This document shows, piece after piece, positions 6,102 to 7,059 of a stretch of DNA of 7,059 nt. The stretch comes from Arthrobacter sp. (lineage in GTDB: Bacteria; Actinomycetota; Actinomycetes; Actinomycetales; Micrococcaceae): NCBI GenBank assembly GCA_025464545.1, contig JAODMA010000129.1, positions 1 to 7,059 on the forward strand. Reading direction: 5' to 3'. Numbering within the stretch: position 1 is the first letter of the stretch; every line of letters begins with the position of its first letter. A program made the position numbers and the translations under genes. The notes under the pieces were generated by a model. That model did not search any database. It saw only the letters and a program-made list of their open reading frames with translations, and was not told the DNA's origin.

Positions 6102-6890
6102 GTGATCACGGCGTCGATCAGAAGCGGCCGGCGGCAGCCCGCGTCGGCCCGCGTCGGCCCGGTACCGAATCCTTGCCGCTGTTGGCACTCCTGATGCGGC
6201 GGCATAAAGTCGCTGCCATCTGGCCCTCGAGGATGCACCAGCCGGCCACCAGCGTGCGAAGTTGGAGCATTACGGCGAGACACTGTTTCTGGTGCTGCGC
6301 CCCGCCCGATATCTGGACGATGTGGAAAAGGTCGAGTTCGGGGAGATCCACGTCTTCAGCGGTGCGGATTTTGTCGTGCCGGTCCGCCGCGCCGGATCTC
6401 CAGATCTAGCCCGGGTCCGGCGACGGATGGAATCCGACCCCGGCTTCCTGGCGCTCGGGCCGGAGTCGTGCTCTACGCGATTCTTGACCAGGTGGTTGAC
6501 GAGTACGAGCCGGTAACCGCCCGGCTGGAAAATGACGTCGACGAGATCGAAGACGATCTCTTTGCGGCTGACCCGGGCGTGTCCCGCCGTATCTACGAGC
6601 TTTCGCGGCTGGTCATCATGTTCCAGCGTGCGACGGCCCCGCTGACGGCAATCCTGCAGACCTTGATGGCGGAGTCGCGCAGCCGCCACCCCGGGACCGA
6701 ATTACAGGACCACTTCAGGGACGCGTTGGACCACGTGCTGCGGCTAAGTGAACGGATCACGGCTTTCCGCGCCCTGCTGCAGAATGCCTTGGCGGTCAAC
6801 GCGGCGCTCGTAGCGCAGCAGCAGAACGACGAGATGCGGTTGCTGACGGAGTCGAGGCCCTTGAGCGAGTTAAGTGCCCGCCGGTGGTGA
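6102..6890 (+). pseudogene. Decayed CorA-type magnesium transporter gene
   Basis: Remnant of a CorA/MIT-family Mg2+ channel. A start-like segment VITASIRSGRRQPASA (GTG 6102) resembles the family N-terminus. The next recognisable piece, in a different frame, is ALEDAPAGHQRAKLEHYGETLF (from 6223), continuing through RPARYLDDVEKVEFGEIHVF to FLALGPE. From 6468 the frame changes again: VLYAILDQVVDEYEPV, then the helical stalk with SERITAFRALLQNALAVNAALV and QQNDEMR, stopping at TGA 6888-6890. The lesions are a 10-bp tandem duplication (6141-6160), an in-frame TAA (6205-6207), an apparent loss of about 25-30 residues of the N-terminal domain, a one-base deletion near 6463-6468, and a missing C-terminus. 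The two transmembrane helices and the GMN selectivity motif are absent from all frames downstream, so it cannot encode a working channel. Confidence 0.88.
6141..6160. repeat. 10-bp tandem duplication in the corA remnant
   Basis: GCGTCGGCCC occurs twice in succession, preceded by a partial copy (GCCC, 6137-6140). Ten bases is not a multiple of three, and removing one unit joins the 6102 frame to the frame of the ALEDA segment. Confidence 0.85.
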
Positions 6891-6903
6891 GGTACCGGCG
6901 GGC
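6876..6903 (+). terminator. Perfect 10-bp hairpin across the stop of the corA remnant
   Basis: GCCCGCCGGT (6876-6885) and ACCGGCGGGC (6894-6903) are exact reverse complements with an 8-nt loop containing the TGA stop. Downstream bases (TATGCAGTTGTCTATTCAGTTTT) are T-enriched but interrupted. It may be an intrinsic terminator or the end of a repeat element abutting the truncation. Confidence 0.5.
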
Positions 6904-7059
6904 TATGCAGTTGTCTATTCAGTTTTGCTACCCGTGCAGCAAGTCTGTGGTTCCTCAACCGTTGTCTGCGCACGGCGCGAGCTGCTAAGAAATGGTCAGT
7001 TCGCGCTCACTCCCTGCCAAAATAAAACCCGCAGCTTGCAACAACAAAGATAGTGCCTC
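6904..7059. other. Right-edge stretch with no recognisable gene
   Basis: About 155 bases with visibly lower GC than the rest and stop codons in all plus frames. No CorA C-terminus, tRNA or convincing promoter is seen. The AT-rich end (near 7018-7045) may be upstream or downstream sequence of a gene beyond the window. Confidence 0.5.

Noticed and set aside
5867..6409. 180-codon plus-strand frame across the LapA-like upstream region and the corA remnant
   Set aside because: It crosses a promoter region and reads the CorA segment in the wrong frame; no homology or ribosome site.
6904..7059. Possible CorA C-terminal domain, tRNA, CRISPR or insertion sequence end at the right edge
   Set aside because: No GMN motif or paired hydrophobic helices in any frame, no cloverleaf, no regularly spaced repeats and no terminal inverted repeat pair found.

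Overview
This is a high-GC window with GTG starts and probable leaderless genes. Its gene content (a membrane mannosyltransferase of the MptA/MptB type, and tRNA-His beside an oligoribonuclease gene) suggests an actinobacterium. An Arthrobacter-like member of the Micrococcaceae is my best guess, inferred from protein character and not proven. Most of the window is ordinary chromosomal core. I found no convincing new multi-gene system; the second-look items are two damaged genes, an unusual active site, overlapping promoters and several hairpins.

Layout, left to right. 1-1145 (minus): an acyl-CoA dehydrogenase that runs off the left edge a few residues before its end. 1194-1223: a terminator-like hairpin. 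1260-1333 (minus): tRNA-His(GTG). 1477-2103 (minus): orn, oligoribonuclease. 2262-3818 (plus): a polytopic polyprenyl-phosphate-mannose-type mannosyltransferase, divergent from orn. 3851-4535 (minus): an AlkD-like DNA alkylation repair gene split by a one-base frameshift. 4580-5347 (plus): map, type I methionine aminopeptidase, divergent from the alkD-like gene across a 44-bp gap in which both promoters appear to interlock. 5335-5355: a perfect hairpin over the map stop codon. 5389-5898 (minus): a small two-helix membrane protein with a LapA/DUF1049-type core. 6102-6890 (plus): a decayed CorA-type magnesium transporter pseudogene, followed by about 155 bases in which I see no gene.

The genes do not form one pathway. 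They are housekeeping functions: fatty acyl-CoA oxidation, tRNA supply, nano-RNA turnover, envelope glycan synthesis, base-excision repair, N-terminal methionine removal and an envelope protein. Strand changes are frequent, so most are probably single-gene transcription units. The right end, from about 6050, is the degraded part of the window and may mark the edge of a less conserved region.
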